From NCBI GenBank assembly GCA_946413525.1, contig CAMKKZ010000030.1:1-49660 (forward strand): DNA of 49,660 nucleotides. The letters run 5' to 3'. The first letter of the stretch is position 1. Each line of letters opens with the position of its first letter. The position numbers and the translations under genes are program-made. Shown here piece by piece: positions 13,547 through 23,566 of the stretch. The notes beneath the pieces were generated by a model. That model did no database searches. It was not told the DNA's origin and worked only from the letters and a program-made list of their open reading frames with translations. The DNA comes from an uncultured Oribacterium sp. GTDB lineage: Bacteria > Bacillota > Clostridia > Lachnospirales > Lachnospiraceae.

Positions 13547-16500
13547 AATCCATTGAAGCCCAGGGCTTCAAATCTTTTTACAGCAAGACGGTTCTGGATT
13601 TTTCAAAAGGCATTACCGGCATCGTGGGACCTAACGGCTCCGGAAAGTCAAACATTTCTGACGCGGTACGCTGGGTACTGGGCGAGCAGAAGGTGAAGCA
13701 GCTCCGGGGCGCGTCCATGCAGGATGTCATTTTTGCAGGAACCCAGACCCGGAAGCCATGCAGCTATGCCTATGTTGCCATTACGCTGGATAATTCGGAT
13801 CGGAGCCTCCAGATCGCCTATGACGAGGTGACGGTCACAAGGCGCCTGTACCGTTCAGGGGAATCCGAGTACATGCTGAACGGCACGGAATGTCGGCTTA
13901 AAGACATTAACGAGCTCTTCTATGATACTGGCATCGGAAAAGAGGGATATTCCATTATCGGCCAGGGACAGATTGACAGGATCCTCTCCGGAAAGCCGGA
14001 GGAAAGGCGGGCGCTTTTCGATGAGGCCGTTGGAATCGTCAAGTTCAAGCGTCGGAAAGAGGTTTCGCAGAAAAAGCTGGAAGCGGAGCAGCAGAACCTG
14101 CAAAGGGTCACGGACGTTCTGAAGGAGCTGGAAAGGCAGGTGGGGCCGCTGAAGGAGCAGGCCGAGCATGCCAGGGAATACCTTTCGTGCCGGGATCAGC
14201 TCCTGATTTATGATTCCAATATTTTTGTCCGGGAGATGGATCAAAATATGGAAGGCCTCGCCAAACTGGAGGATAATGAATCCCTGCTTCAGGAGGAGCT
14301 GGCGGAGGCAAGGAAGGCATCAGAAAAGCTGGGCCGGGAATATGAGGAGCTGGAAGAGAAGATTCGCGTTCTGGATCAGGGGCTGCAGGAGGCCAGGGAT
14401 GAGGCCGGCAAGGCGGATCTCCTGTCCACGAACCTGACGGGGCAGATAAACGTCCTGAACGAGCAGATCAGCACGGAGAAAAATAACGCGCTCCATTACG
14501 GGCAGAGGATCAATGCCCTTTCCAAAGAGCTGTTTTCGTGCATCAAGGAAATTGAGGACAATCTGTCCGTCATCCGCTTCATCCGGGACCAGATCACCTT
14601 TATCAAGACAAACGGCGCCGGGGATGTGGAAAAGGAAAACATAGACATCGACCTGCAGCTTATAGAGGGGGCCGCCCGGGAGACGGAAAAGACGGTGGCC
14701 GCCTGTATGGGGGAGGATTTCCAACTGGAGATCAGGCCGGTCGGCGACGCGGAGAAAAGCCTGGACGGCCATTCTGACGGTTTCCTCAGGGATATTGAAA
14801 AGAAACGTTCGGAGCTTCGCGAGATTCAGGACAAGCTGGCGGCGCATCAGGAGAATATGCGGAAAATGCAGCAGGAGGCTGAGGACGGTCGCGCGCGTTT
14901 TGCCCGGATTCAGGATTCCCTGCAGCAAAAGACAAGGGAGAGGGACAACCTGAAGAACCGTCTGGAGACATTACGCAACCTGGCGGAAAGGTATGAAGGA
15001 TACGGAAATGCGGTCAAGATGGTCATGGACCGGCGGGAACGGGTCCGCGGAATAGAGGGAGTGGTTTCGGACCTTATTGAGGTGCCGAAGAAGTACGAGG
15101 TCGCCATTGAGACAGCGCTGGGTGGCGCCGTGCAGAACATTGTGACCAGGGATGAGATGACTGCGAAGGACATGATCCAGTTCCTAAAGCAGAATCGTTA
15201 TGGCCGCGCGACCTTCCTCCCCCTCTCCAATATCCGGGGAAGAAAGGACGAAAACTGTGAGAAGGCAGCCCGGGAAGCCGGGGCGGTCGGGATTGGATGC
15301 GATCTGGTCCAGTGCAGCGGGGAGTATCAGACCCTGGCAGTTTACCTTCTGGGACGGGTGCTGGTAGTTGATAATATTGACCATGCGCTGGCGATACAGC
15401 GTAAATACAGGCAGGGGCTCCGCATTGTAACGCTGGAGGGAGAGCTTCTGAATCCGGGCGGCTCCATTTCCGGCGGTGCCTACCGAAACAGCTCCAACCT
15501 CATGGGACGGAAACGGGAGCTTGAAGAGCTGGAAGCCGGGATATTGGCATCGGAGGAATCCCTTGGAAAGCTGAAGGAAGAAGGGCGCCGGGCGCAGGAG
15601 GTCCTGGCAGAGAAGGACCGGCAGCTTGAGGAGGCCAGGAAGACCCTGAACCAGATGGAACTGGAGAAAAACACCAAAGCCCTGAATATTTCTTCCGATA
15701 TCAATGTGGAATACAGCTCCCTGTCCACCAGGACAGACTTCGTGACGGAGAACCTGCACCGCCTGAACGCTCAATTGGAAAAGGTATTTGAGGAGAAAGG
15801 GAGCATTGAGGACAGTCAGCATGATTCCGACCAGGTCCTTGCGGAAAAACAACGGAAGATTGGGGAGCTTAATGAACTAATCGAAAATGCCGGAAAGGCC
15901 AGGGAGGAGCTTGAGCAGAAGGCCGGAGTCATGGAGGAGGAAAAGCAGGGGCTTCTCGCGAAGCGCAAAAGCTTCTTCGGGAAGAAGGATGAACTTTCCG
16001 AAAAGCTCCTCGCCATGGAAAAGGAGTCCATGCATGTGCAGAATCGGAAGGAGAAATTCGAGCAGCGCATGGAAACACTCACATCCTATATGCTGGAGGA
16101 GTACAATCTGACCTATCAGGCGGCAAAGGATAAGTTTTCCGATGAGTTCGCAAACCTTCAGGAACTGAAGAAGCTGGCTGGGGAGATGAAGGGCAGGATC
16201 CGGAAGCTTGGACCGGTTAATGTCAATGCCATTGAGCAGTACAAGGAGATCAGCGGGCGTTATGAGTTCCTTAACAATCAGTACCAGGACCTGGTGAGCT
16301 CGGAGGAGAAGCTCCAGAAGATTATTTTGGATCTGGACAGGGGGATGCGGAAGCAGTTCAACGAGAATTTCGCGTTGATCAGGCTGAAGTTTGACGAGGT
16401 GTTCAAGGTTCTTTTTGGCGGCGGGCAGGGCAGGATCGAGATGGACGAAGGAGATGTGGACGTGCTCTCCGCCGGCATCCATATCATAGCCGAGCCGCCC

Positions 16501-16830
16501 GGCAAGAAGCTTCAGAACATGATGCAGCTTTCCGGAGGGGAAAAGGCACTGACCGCGATTTCCCTGCTCTTTGCCATCCAGAGCATGAAGCCCTCCCCTT
16601 TCTGTCTCCTGGACGAGATTGAGGCGGCGCTGGACGATTCCAACGTGGCGCGATTCGCGGATTATCTTCAGAATCTGACGGAGCATACCCAGTTCATCGT
16701 CATTACCCACCGAAGGGGCACTATGGAACGGGCTGACCGTCTCTTTGGCATTACCATGCAGGAAAAAGGGATTTCCGCCCTTGTGTCAGTTGACCTTCAG
16801 AAGGATCAGTTTGTGCAGGGGGCTTCGTGA
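13537..16830 (+). CDS. smc: Chromosome segregation ATPase SMC
   Basis: SMC dimers, with ScpA and ScpB, organise and segregate the chromosome. The Walker A motif GPNGSGKS is at residues 31-38. Long coiled coils flank the hinge, which starts about residue 487 (GYGNAVKMVMDR, then IETALGGAVQNIV, and NPGGSISGGA at its end). The ABC signature LSGGEK is at about 998-1003, and Walker B (CLLDEIEAALDD) follows near 1023. At 1097 residues it is about 90 shorter than the Bacillus protein, so the arms appear somewhat short. The start overlaps the end of rnc, and the ftsY gene follows 67 bases later, the conserved Firmicute order. Confidence 0.95.
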   Translation: MYLKSIEAQGFKSFYSKTVLDFSKGITGIVGPNGSGKSNISDAVRWVLGEQKVKQLRGASMQDVIFAGTQTRKPCSYAYVAITLDNSDRSLQIAYDEVTVTRRLYRSGESEYMLNGTECRLKDINELFYDTGIGKEGYSIIGQGQIDRILSGKPEERRALFDEAVGIVKFKRRKEVSQKKLEAEQQNLQRVTDVLKELERQVGPLKEQAEHAREYLSCRDQLLIYDSNIFVREMDQNMEGLAKLEDNESLLQEELAEARKASEKLGREYEELEEKIRVLDQGLQEARDEAGKADLLSTNLTGQINVLNEQISTEKNNALHYGQRINALSKELFSCIKEIEDNLSVIRFIRDQITFIKTNGAGDVEKENIDIDLQLIEGAARETEKTVAACMGEDFQLEIRPVGDAEKSLDGHSDGFLRDIEKKRSELREIQDKLAAHQENMRKMQQEAEDGRARFARIQDSLQQKTRERDNLKNRLETLRNLAERYEGYGNAVKMVMDRRERVRGIEGVVSDLIEVPKKYEVAIETALGGAVQNIVTRDEMTAKDMIQFLKQNRYGRATFLPLSNIRGRKDENCEKAAREAGAVGIGCDLVQCSGEYQTLAVYLLGRVLVVDNIDHALAIQRKYRQGLRIVTLEGELLNPGGSISGGAYRNSSNLMGRKRELEELEAGILASEESLGKLKEEGRRAQEVLAEKDRQLEEARKTLNQMELEKNTKALNISSDINVEYSSLSTRTDFVTENLHRLNAQLEKVFEEKGSIEDSQHDSDQVLAEKQRKIGELNELIENAGKAREELEQKAGVMEEEKQGLLAKRKSFFGKKDELSEKLLAMEKESMHVQNRKEKFEQRMETLTSYMLEEYNLTYQAAKDKFSDEFANLQELKKLAGEMKGRIRKLGPVNVNAIEQYKEISGRYEFLNNQYQDLVSSEEKLQKIILDLDRGMRKQFNENFALIRLKFDEVFKVLFGGGQGRIEMDEGDVDVLSAGIHIIAEPPGKKLQNMMQLSGGEKALTAISLLFAIQSMKPSPFCLLDEIEAALDDSNVARFADYLQNLTEHTQFIVITHRRGTMERADRLFGITMQEKGISALVSVDLQKDQFVQGAS

Positions 16831-16897
16831 TTTCTGAGGGGCAGATAATCATATCAAAAGAAAAGAGTATTGAAAAAAGGAGGGATGTTCAGGGGAT

Positions 16898-17767
16898 ATG
16901 GCAAATTTTTTTTCAAGACTGATCAATAACCTGTTCCAGTCCAACGAGGTGGCGGATGATGCCTTTTATGACGAGTTGGAGGAGGTTATGGTCATGAGCG
17001 ACGTGGGGATATCCACGGCCATGAAGATTATTGACGCAGTGCGCCATGAAGCCGGCCGGCAGGGCGTGAATCTTACGAAGGATGTGAAAAAGATCCTCAG
17101 GAATTATCTGTATGAGCTGATGAGGGTGGATGACAGCTTCTATGAATTTGAACGGCAGAAAAGCATTATCTCCGTTATCGGCGTGAATGGCGTTGGAAAG
17201 ACAACGTCCATTGGAAAGCTGGCGTCCCACTTCAAGTCCTCCAGGAAAAAGGTTATCATGGCCGCCGCGGATACCTTCCGGGCCGGGGCCATTGAGCAAC
17301 TGGTGGAATGGGGAAAGAGGACGGGAGTGGATGTGATCCGGCAGAGGGAGGGCGCTGATCCCGCCGCGGTGGTCTTTGACGCCCTGCAATCCTTCAAGGC
17401 GAAAAACGCGGATATTCTGATCATCGATACCGCCGGACGGCTTCATAACAAGAAGAACCTGATGCAGGAGCTGGCTAAGATCAACCGCATTATCGACAAA
17501 GAATTTGCCGAGGGTTACCGGGAAACACTGGTTGTGCTGGATGCCACCACGGGGCAGAATGCCATGAGTCAGGCGGAAATATTCAAGGAGGCCTGCCAGG
17601 TAACGGGCATCATCCTCACAAAAATGGATGGAACCGCGAAGGGAGGCATCGCCCTGGCCATACAGTCGGAGCTGGGGCTTCCGGTGAAATACATCGGTCT
17701 TGGGGAAAAGCCCGGGGATCTTCAGAAATTCTCCGCAAAGAAATATGTGGACTCCATTTTTGACTGA
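16898..17767 (+). CDS. ftsY: Signal recognition particle receptor FtsY
   Basis: FtsY is the membrane-associated SRP receptor GTPase that pairs with Ffh to deliver nascent membrane proteins. The NG domain is complete: helical N domain (residues 1-85), P-loop GVNGVGKTT, AAADTFRAGAIEQL, DTAGRLHNK, the TKMDG specificity motif and KYIGLGEKPGDL. The N-terminal acidic A domain found in Escherichia coli is absent, which is common in Firmicutes and explains the 289-residue length. AGGGG lies close to the start and AAGGAGG about 13 bases upstream. A strong terminator at 18073-18121 likely ends the operon. Confidence 0.95.
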   Translation: MANFFSRLINNLFQSNEVADDAFYDELEEVMVMSDVGISTAMKIIDAVRHEAGRQGVNLTKDVKKILRNYLYELMRVDDSFYEFERQKSIISVIGVNGVGKTTSIGKLASHFKSSRKKVIMAAADTFRAGAIEQLVEWGKRTGVDVIRQREGADPAAVVFDALQSFKAKNADILIIDTAGRLHNKKNLMQELAKINRIIDKEFAEGYRETLVVLDATTGQNAMSQAEIFKEACQVTGIILTKMDGTAKGGIALAIQSELGLPVKYIGLGEKPGDLQKFSAKKYVDSIFD

Positions 17768-17918
17768 GCGGCGAGAAGCGTGAAAGGGGGCTTTTCCTGA
17801 ACCCCGGGGCGCTGGATGGTTACAAATAGGGCGTCAATGCCTGCTCCTTAAAAAGTACAAGAAGGAAAAGCAGGAGGGGGCTGCAGGACAGGCTTGATAA
17901 GGTCGGGACAGTTCGTTT

Positions 17919-18035
17919 AAGGAAATGCTGATTACATCAGCATTTCCTTATGAGGCACACGAAAACGCAAAGGACTTTTGCCGCTGCGTAGTGCATTTTC
18001 GGCACGGGAAACGCTTGATTCAGCGTTTCTTTAAC
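17919..18035 (+). repeat. Hairpin repeats, family 3
   Basis: A perfect 14-bp stem (17919-17932/17936-17949) is the same as the one at 27660-27690 except for its three-base loop. About 12 bases later a segment of roughly 75 bases, ending in a GAAACGCT/AGCGTTTC hairpin, matches 28459-28535 with most bases conserved. Confidence 0.85.
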
Positions 18036-18072
18036 GTATGGCTTTCGGGCATTCATTCAAAATTCATTCAAA

Positions 18073-18121
18073 GGAAAAGCCTGTGAGGGAAAGTTCCCGC
18101 TCACAGGTTTTTCCTTTTTTT
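18073..18121 (+). terminator. Intrinsic terminator of the plsX-ftsY operon
   Basis: A 15-bp stem (18073-18087 with 18100-18114, one G-T pair) is capped by a smaller GGGAA/TTCCC pairing and followed by seven Ts. This is the strongest terminator structure in the window. Confidence 0.85.
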
Positions 18122-18176
18122 GCAAAGCCTCCGTGAGGAGCCATGTGGCCGGAGATAAGCTATTCATATTTATGGG

Positions 18177-18401
18177 TTTTGACGCGCTTCAAGGAAAAGC
18201 GCGTCAAAATCCTCCCTTCGGTCGGACAAATCCCTTCGGGATTCGCCAAGTACGGACATGAATGTTCCTGAAGGAACATTCATATCCTATAGGTTTTGAC
18301 GCGCTCTGAGGAAAAGCGCGTCAAAATCTGCCTGCGGCGGACAAACCCCAGCGGGGTTCGCCAAGCACGGTCATGAAAAGCCTTGATGGCTTTTCATGAC
18401 C
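18177..18401 (+). repeat. Two tandem 117-bp units of three hairpins each, family 4
   Basis: Unit 1 has hairpins at 18177-18209 (TTTTGACGCGCTT arm), 18229-18243 (AATCCC/GGGATT) and 18258-18283. Unit 2 has them at 18294-18326, 18344-18358 (AACCCC/GGGGTT) and 18369-18401. The second hairpin differs by a paired T-A to C-G change. The third has wholly different but still perfectly matched arms (14 bp in unit 2). Confidence 0.92.
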
Positions 18402-18528
18402 TATACCCTTTGGCATAAACAATGCCTGGTGCCTGGTTCATTCCAAAAGGTATTCCCGGGTCACAAGCGTACAGTCATAACCAGCCACAACAGTCTCAAC
18501 AGTACCAGTAGAAAAATTTAAGTTCTGA

Positions 18529-18557
18529 TTGACAAACGTCTTGCCATAAAGTATGAT
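18529..18557 (+). promoter_or_regulatory. Sigma-A promoter of the str operon
   Basis: Perfect TTGACA at 18529-18534, 17-base spacer, TATGAT at 18552-18557. Transcription should begin near 18564, giving a leader of about 120 bases before rpsL. Confidence 0.78.
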
Positions 18558-18563
18558 TACATG

Positions 18564-18585
18564 ATGTGCGAAAGCACATTTTTTC
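18564..18585 (+). promoter_or_regulatory. GNRA-capped hairpin at the predicted 5' end of the rpsL transcript
   Basis: ATGTGC, a GAAA tetraloop and GCACAT form a 6-bp stem beginning at the predicted first transcribed base, directly followed by six Ts. It looks like a very early terminator or a 5'-end-protecting hairpin. Confidence 0.6.
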
Positions 18586-18685
18586 TTTGCTTACTTTTTT
18601 GTGCGGGATTGCGTAACGAATAAGAGGCAGGCAAAGATAAGGCGGCCGTATAGCTGCCGGAATATCATCATGAAAGGAGAGCAAA

Positions 18686-19105
18686 ATGCCAACGTTTAAC
18701 CAGTTAGTCAGAAAAGGCAGGGAAAGCAGCCGGAAGAAATCCACTGCGCCTGCGCTGCAGAAGGGCTTCAATTCCCTGAGGAAGAGGGCGACAACGAACA
18801 ATGCGCCGCAGAAGCGGGGCGTATGCACGGCGGTTAAGACAGCTACGCCGAAGAAGCCGAATTCAGCCCTTCGTAAGATCGCCAGGGTAAGGCTTTCAAA
18901 CGGGATTGAAGTGACTTCATACATCCCGGGTGAAGGTCATAACCTTCAGGAACACTCCGTGGTCATGATCCGCGGCGGCCGTGTCAAGGATCTTCCTGGT
19001 ACCAGGTACCACATTATCAGGGGCACTTTGGATACGGCAGGTGTGGCCAACAGGATGCAGGCCCGTTCAAAGTACGGCGCAAAACGGCCTAAGGCAAAGA
19101 AGTAA
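18686..19105 (+). CDS. rpsL: 30S ribosomal protein S12
   Basis: S12 lies at the decoding centre of the small subunit and is the classical streptomycin-resistance protein. The whole 139-residue sequence is typical: [12 protein letters not shown] at the start, the conserved [11 protein letters not shown] loop, and [18 protein letters not shown]. The Lys in KPNS is the wild-type (streptomycin-sensitive) residue at the position equivalent to Lys43 of Escherichia coli. The start follows GAAAGGAG. The gene heads the rpsL-rpsG-fusA operon under a near-consensus promoter. Confidence 0.98.
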   Translation: MPTFNQLVRKGRESSRKKSTAPALQKGFNSLRKRATTNNAPQKRGVCTAVKTATPKKPNSALRKIARVRLSNGIEVTSYIPGEGHNLQEHSVVMIRGGRVKDLPGTRYHIIRGTLDTAGVANRMQARSKYGAKRPKAKK

Positions 19106-19258
19106 TTTGCTGAAGGATTTTTAGATTTGGTTACAACGGATTTGATTTGGCAGCTCTTTTAATATAAACATAAAGATTCAGCATGATTGTGGGGCAGGCC
19201 ATAAAGTCCGAAGGAGAGTACCGAGGATCTAAATTGAATATTTAAGGAGGGAAGTAGC

Positions 19259-19729
19259 GTGCCACGTAAAGGACATACTCTGCATAGGGACGTTTTGGCC
19301 GACCCGATGTATAATTCCAAGATCGTCACCAAGCTGGTGAATTCCATCATGCTGGACGGGAAGAAGGGTATAGCGCAGAAGATTGTTTACGGCGCTTTTG
19401 ACAGGGTCAAGGAAAAGACAGGAAAAGAGGCTCTGGACGTTTTTGAAGAGGCGATGAACAACGTCATGCCGGTTCTGGAGGTCAAGGCAAAGCGTGTAGG
19501 CGGCGCCACCTACCAGGTTCCGATGGAAGTCCGCCCGGAGCGGCGCCAGACGCTGGCGCTCCGTTGGCTGACGGAGTTTTCCAGGAAACGTTCGGAAAAG
19601 ACACAGGCCGAAAGGCTTGCAAATGAAATTATGGATGCCGCGAACAACACTGGAGCGGCCGTGAAACGTAAAGAGGAAATGCACAGGATGGCGGAAGCGA
19701 ACAAGGCATTTGCTCATTACAAATTCTAG
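19259..19729 (+). CDS. rpsG: 30S ribosomal protein S7
   Basis: S7 nucleates assembly of the small-subunit head and contacts the E-site tRNA. The start [20 protein letters not shown] and the segment [24 protein letters not shown] are diagnostic. The length of 156 residues is normal. The start codon is GTG, well placed after AAGGAGGGAAG. It sits 153 bases after rpsL in the standard str-operon order and 15 bases before fusA. In other bacteria S7 feeds back on translation of this operon; no specific operator is identified here. Confidence 0.98.
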   Translation: MPRKGHTLHRDVLADPMYNSKIVTKLVNSIMLDGKKGIAQKIVYGAFDRVKEKTGKEALDVFEEAMNNVMPVLEVKAKRVGGATYQVPMEVRPERRQTLALRWLTEFSRKRSEKTQAERLANEIMDAANNTGAAVKRKEEMHRMAEANKAFAHYKF

Positions 19730-19744
19730 TCAGGAGGAACGACT

Positions 19745-21862
19745 TTGGCTGAAAGACAGTATTCACTTGAGCATACACGAAATATCGGCATCATGGCTCA
19801 CATCGATGCAGGGAAGACTACGCTGACAGAGCGAATTCTTTACTATACCGGGGTGAACCACAAGATTGGAGAGACTCATGAAGGTACTGCGACAATGGAC
19901 TGGATGGCCCAGGAGCAGGAAAGAGGCATCACCATTACATCAGCCGCCACGACCTGCCACTGGACGCCCGAACGGGAGCATGTGAAGATTGAGGGCGCCC
20001 CGGAATACCGGATCAATATTATCGACACCCCGGGACATGTGGACTTTACGGTGGAGGTAGAACGTTCACTCCGCGTATTGGATGGGGCCGTGGGCGTTTT
20101 TGACGCAAAGAGCGGTGTTGAGCCACAGTCTGAGAATGTATGGAGGCAGGCAGATACATATCACGTTCCTCGTATGGCTTTTATTAACAAAATGGACGTT
20201 GTTGGTGCTGATTTCTTCCATTCGGTGCAGACAATTGTGGATCGTCTCGGAAAGAACTGTGTCATGACCCAGATTCCAATGGGCGCGGAGGATGACTTCA
20301 AGGGGATTATTGATCTTTTCGAGATGCGCGCTTATTTCTACAAGGACGATAAGGGTGAGGATATCGAGATAACGGATATCCCGGAGGAATTCAGTGAACA
20401 GGCAGCAGAGTATCATAACCAGATGGTGGAAAAAATCTGCGAGCTGGATGACAATCTGCTGGAAATGTATCTTGAGGGGAATGAACCTTCACAGGAGGAA
20501 CTGAAGAAGGCTCTTCGGAAGGGTACGATTGAGGGAAATGCTATTCCCTGCCTTTGTGGAACGGCTTATCGCAACAAGGGAGTACAGAAGCTGCTTGACG
20601 CGATTATTGACTTCCTTCCTGCCCCGACAGATGTTCCGGATATAATGGGCACGGATCCCGAGGGAGCGGAGATGTCACGGCCTTCTTCTGATGAAGCGCC
20701 TTTCGCGGCCCTGGCCTTCAAGATTATGACGGATCCCTATGTTGGAAAACTGGCTTATTTCCGAGTTTATTCGGGCACATTGAATTCCGGTTCCTACGTT
20801 TTGAACTCCACGAAGGGAAAGAAGGAGAGGGTTGGCCGCCTTCTGCAGATGCATGCCAATAAGCGGATGGAGCTCGATGAGGTATTTTCCGGCGACATTG
20901 CTGCGGCGGTAGGCTTTAAGCTGACATCCACGGGCGACACGATTTGTGATGAACAGCATCCAATCATCCTTGAATCCATGGAGTTTCCTGAGCCGGTTAT
21001 CTCTGTGGCCATTGAGCCGAAGACGAAGGTATCTCAGGGCAAGATGGCAGATGCCCTCGCGAAGCTTGCGGAAGAGGATCCAACCTTCCGGGTAAAGACA
21101 AATGAAGAAACCGGCCAGACAATCATTTCCGGCATGGGCGAGCTCCATCTGGAAATCATTGTTGACCGCCTGCTCCGGGAATTCAAGGTTGAGGCAAATG
21201 TCGGCGCGCCTGAAGTGGCCTACAAGGAAAGCTTTACCAAGGCTGTTGACGCGGAGGGCAGGTATGTCCACCAGTCCGGCGGTTCGGGCATGTACGGTGT
21301 CTGCAAGGTCAAGTTTGAGCCGATGGATCCAAATGGCGAGGAGACCTTCTCCTTCGAATCCACCGTGGTGGGAGGCACGATCCCCAAAGAATATATTCCC
21401 GCGATCGAAAAGGGAATCAAAGAGGCCGCGAACAGCGGTATTCTCGCAGGATTCCCTGTGCTGGGCGTACACGCGAATGTTTATGATGGATCCTATCATG
21501 AGGTTGACTCGAATGAGCGGGCTTTTGAGTTCGCGGGCTCCATTGCCTTCAAGGCGGCCATGCAGAAGAGCGACCCTGTTCTTCTTGAACCGATCATGAA
21601 GGTGGAGATCACCACGCCTGAAGAATATATGGGAAATGTCATTGGGGACGTTAATTCAAGGCGCGGACGCATTGACAGTCTGGAGGATATTCCTTCAGGG
21701 AAGCAGATCAATGCTTTTGTGCCCCTGTCCGAAATGTTTGGATATGCTACTGATTTGAGATCGAAGACCCAGGGACGGGCGAACTACTCCATGTTTTTCG
21801 AGAAATACGAGAAATGCCCGAAGAACATTCAGGAGAAGATACTTTCTGATCTCAAGCATTAA
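19745..21862 (+). CDS. fusA: Elongation factor G
   Basis: EF-G catalyses ribosomal translocation and, with RRF, ribosome recycling. GTPase motifs are canonical: AHIDAGKT at residues 18-25, the switch [16 protein letters not shown] and NKMD. Domain IV shows QSGGSGMYG. At 705 residues it is full length. The start codon is TTG, preceded by CAGGAGG 8 bases away; no ATG lies nearby in frame. Unlike the paralogue at 6504, it keeps ERGITI and NKMD, so this is the housekeeping copy. The last codon and stop (CATTAA) begin a short tandem repeat. Confidence 0.98.
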   Translation: MAERQYSLEHTRNIGIMAHIDAGKTTLTERILYYTGVNHKIGETHEGTATMDWMAQEQERGITITSAATTCHWTPEREHVKIEGAPEYRINIIDTPGHVDFTVEVERSLRVLDGAVGVFDAKSGVEPQSENVWRQADTYHVPRMAFINKMDVVGADFFHSVQTIVDRLGKNCVMTQIPMGAEDDFKGIIDLFEMRAYFYKDDKGEDIEITDIPEEFSEQAAEYHNQMVEKICELDDNLLEMYLEGNEPSQEELKKALRKGTIEGNAIPCLCGTAYRNKGVQKLLDAIIDFLPAPTDVPDIMGTDPEGAEMSRPSSDEAPFAALAFKIMTDPYVGKLAYFRVYSGTLNSGSYVLNSTKGKKERVGRLLQMHANKRMELDEVFSGDIAAAVGFKLTSTGDTICDEQHPIILESMEFPEPVISVAIEPKTKVSQGKMADALAKLAEEDPTFRVKTNEETGQTIISGMGELHLEIIVDRLLREFKVEANVGAPEVAYKESFTKAVDAEGRYVHQSGGSGMYGVCKVKFEPMDPNGEETFSFESTVVGGTIPKEYIPAIEKGIKEAANSGILAGFPVLGVHANVYDGSYHEVDSNERAFEFAGSIAFKAAMQKSDPVLLEPIMKVEITTPEEYMGNVIGDVNSRRGRIDSLEDIPSGKQINAFVPLSEMFGYATDLRSKTQGRANYSMFFEKYEKCPKNIQEKILSDLKH

Positions 21863-21910
21863 TCTTAAACATTAATCAAACATTAATCAAACATTAGTCA
21901 AACATTAATG
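21857..21910 (+). repeat. 11-bp tandem repeat of the fusA 3' end
   Basis: CATTAATC plus AAA recurs at 21857, 21870, 21881, 21892 and 21903 with small changes. The first copy contains the last codon and stop of fusA. Confidence 0.85.
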
Positions 21911-21938
21911 TAAATTCATAAATTCATTTATATAAGTC

Positions 21939-21967
21939 TTGCGAAAAGCAAAGACAAATGTTAAAAT
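21939..21967 (+). promoter_or_regulatory. Candidate tuf promoter
   Basis: TTGCGA at 21939-21944, 17-base spacer, TAAAAT at 21962-21967, about 150 bases before tuf. A second TTGACA at 22071-22076 has no good -10 box. Confidence 0.55.
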
Positions 21968-22118
21968 GCTAGATGCGGATTGTATCATGATGATGATTTG
22001 GTGTTAGGAAATCACTTCATGACAATCCGTTGATGTATTGCACGGAGCATGCAAGCGCATGCGTTAGTGCTTGACATGATTTTCGTTGTATTACATTTAA
22101 TTCAGGAGGGTTTATCAA

Positions 22119-23309
22119 ATGGCAAAGGCGAAGTTTGAGAGAACGAAACCGCATTGTAACATCGGTACGATTGGACACGTTGACCATGGCAAGACCACGC
22201 TGACTGCGGCGATTACGTCCGTTCTGGCAGCCAGGGGCAGCGGTCAGGCTGTTGCGTTCGATATGATCGACAAGGCTCCGGAAGAGAGGGAGAGGGGCAT
22301 CACGATTAATACTGCCCATGTTGAGTATGAGACCGAGAAGAGGCACTATGCTCACGTTGACTGCCCGGGTCACGCTGACTATGTTAAGAACATGATTACC
22401 GGTGCGGCGCAGATGGACGGCGCGATCCTTGTTGTTGCCGCGACGGATGGTGTCATGGCTCAGACCAGGGAGCATATCCTTCTTGCACGTCAGGTTGGCG
22501 TTCCGGCCATCGTCGTATTCCTGAACAAGTGCGACATGGTGGATGATGATGAGCTCCTTGAACTGGTCGAGATGGAGGTCAGGGATCTCCTTACCGAGTA
22601 TGATTTCCCGGGCGATGATATTCCTGTTATCAAGGGTTCTGCCCTCAAGGCTCTGGAGGATCCGAATTCTGACGCGGCCAATGCCATTATGGAATTGATG
22701 GATGCGGTTGACAGCTATATTCCTGATCCTGTACGTGATTCTGACAAGCCGTTCCTGATGCCTGTTGAGGATGTCTTCACCATTACCGGCCGCGGCACCG
22801 TGGCAACCGGCAGGGTTGAAAGAGGAACGCTTCGTCTTCAGGAGGAAGTGGAGATCGTTGGTATTTCCGAGGAGACGAGGAAGACGGTTATCACCGGTAT
22901 CGAGATGTTCCGCAAGCTTCTTGATCAGGCTGAGGCTGGTGACAATGTTGGCCTTCTGCTCCGTGGTATTAACCGTGACCAGATTGAGAGGGGTCAGGTT
23001 ATCTGCAAGCCGGGTTCCGTTAAGTGCCACACGAAGTTTACGGCTCAGGTTTATGTCCTGACCAAAGATGAAGGCGGACGTCATACCCCGTTCTTCACGA
23101 ACTATCGTCCTCAGTTCTACTTCAGGACCACGGATGTTACCGGTGTCTGCAGACTTCCTGAAGGAACCGAGATGTGCATGCCCGGCGACAATACTGAGAT
23201 GGAAGTCGATCTGATTCATCCGATCGCTATGGAAGAGGGTCTTCGTTTCGCTATCCGTGAGGGTGGCAGGACTGTTGGTTCCGGCAGGGTTGTCAAGATC
23301 ATTGAGTGA
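22119..23309 (+). CDS. tuf: Elongation factor Tu
   Basis: EF-Tu delivers aminoacyl-tRNA to the ribosome. The P-loop GHVDHGKT is at residues 19-26, followed by [17 protein letters not shown] and NKCD. Domain II begins at [18 protein letters not shown], and the C-terminal domain ends in [10 protein letters not shown]. At 396 residues it is full length. The start is preceded by CAGGAGGG. It lies 256 bases after fusA, with its own likely promoter in the gap, so it can be made both from the str transcript and independently. A strong terminator follows. Confidence 0.98.
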   Translation: MAKAKFERTKPHCNIGTIGHVDHGKTTLTAAITSVLAARGSGQAVAFDMIDKAPEERERGITINTAHVEYETEKRHYAHVDCPGHADYVKNMITGAAQMDGAILVVAATDGVMAQTREHILLARQVGVPAIVVFLNKCDMVDDDELLELVEMEVRDLLTEYDFPGDDIPVIKGSALKALEDPNSDAANAIMELMDAVDSYIPDPVRDSDKPFLMPVEDVFTITGRGTVATGRVERGTLRLQEEVEIVGISEETRKTVITGIEMFRKLLDQAEAGDNVGLLLRGINRDQIERGQVICKPGSVKCHTKFTAQVYVLTKDEGGRHTPFFTNYRPQFYFRTTDVTGVCRLPEGTEMCMPGDNTEMEVDLIHPIAMEEGLRFAIREGGRTVGSGRVVKIIE

Positions 23310-23380
23310 TTTATTTATGCATTTAAGACAGTGCGAGATTGTGACGCGTCTTTCTTAGTGCGTGTTTAAAGCTGAATAGA

Positions 23381-23418
23381 AAGCAGGCCGCTTATATAAA
23401 CAGCAGCCTGCTTTTTTT
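23381..23418 (+). terminator. Intrinsic terminator after tuf
   Basis: AAGCAGGC at 23381-23388 pairs with GCCTGCTT at 23406-23413 and is followed by a run of Ts to 23418. Confidence 0.8.
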
Positions 23419-23566
23419 GTTAACGCGGGGCTGCCGGAACGAAGATATTGCCTTGCGACAAGAGGTGCTTCGTGGATGAGTGGGGGCGCGGATTAATCCT
23501 TCCCTGCCCGCCCTATGATCTGTATTCGCGCAGGTATATCCGACATGCGGGAGGTGGATGAATTGA

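Larger units (their letters stand above)
17768..18685 (+). other. 918-base gene-free stretch filled with hairpin repeats
   Basis: This gap between ftsY and rpsL contains no convincing ORF on either strand. It holds family 3 hairpins (17919-18035), the ftsY terminator, two tandem 117-bp three-hairpin units of family 4 (18177-18401) and the rpsL promoter with a hairpin at the predicted transcript start. The part from 17768 to 17918 shows nothing I can name. Confidence 0.7.

Noticed and set aside
22017..23219. 400-codon minus-strand frame over tuf
   Set aside because: It is the antisense shadow of the highly biased tuf coding sequence.
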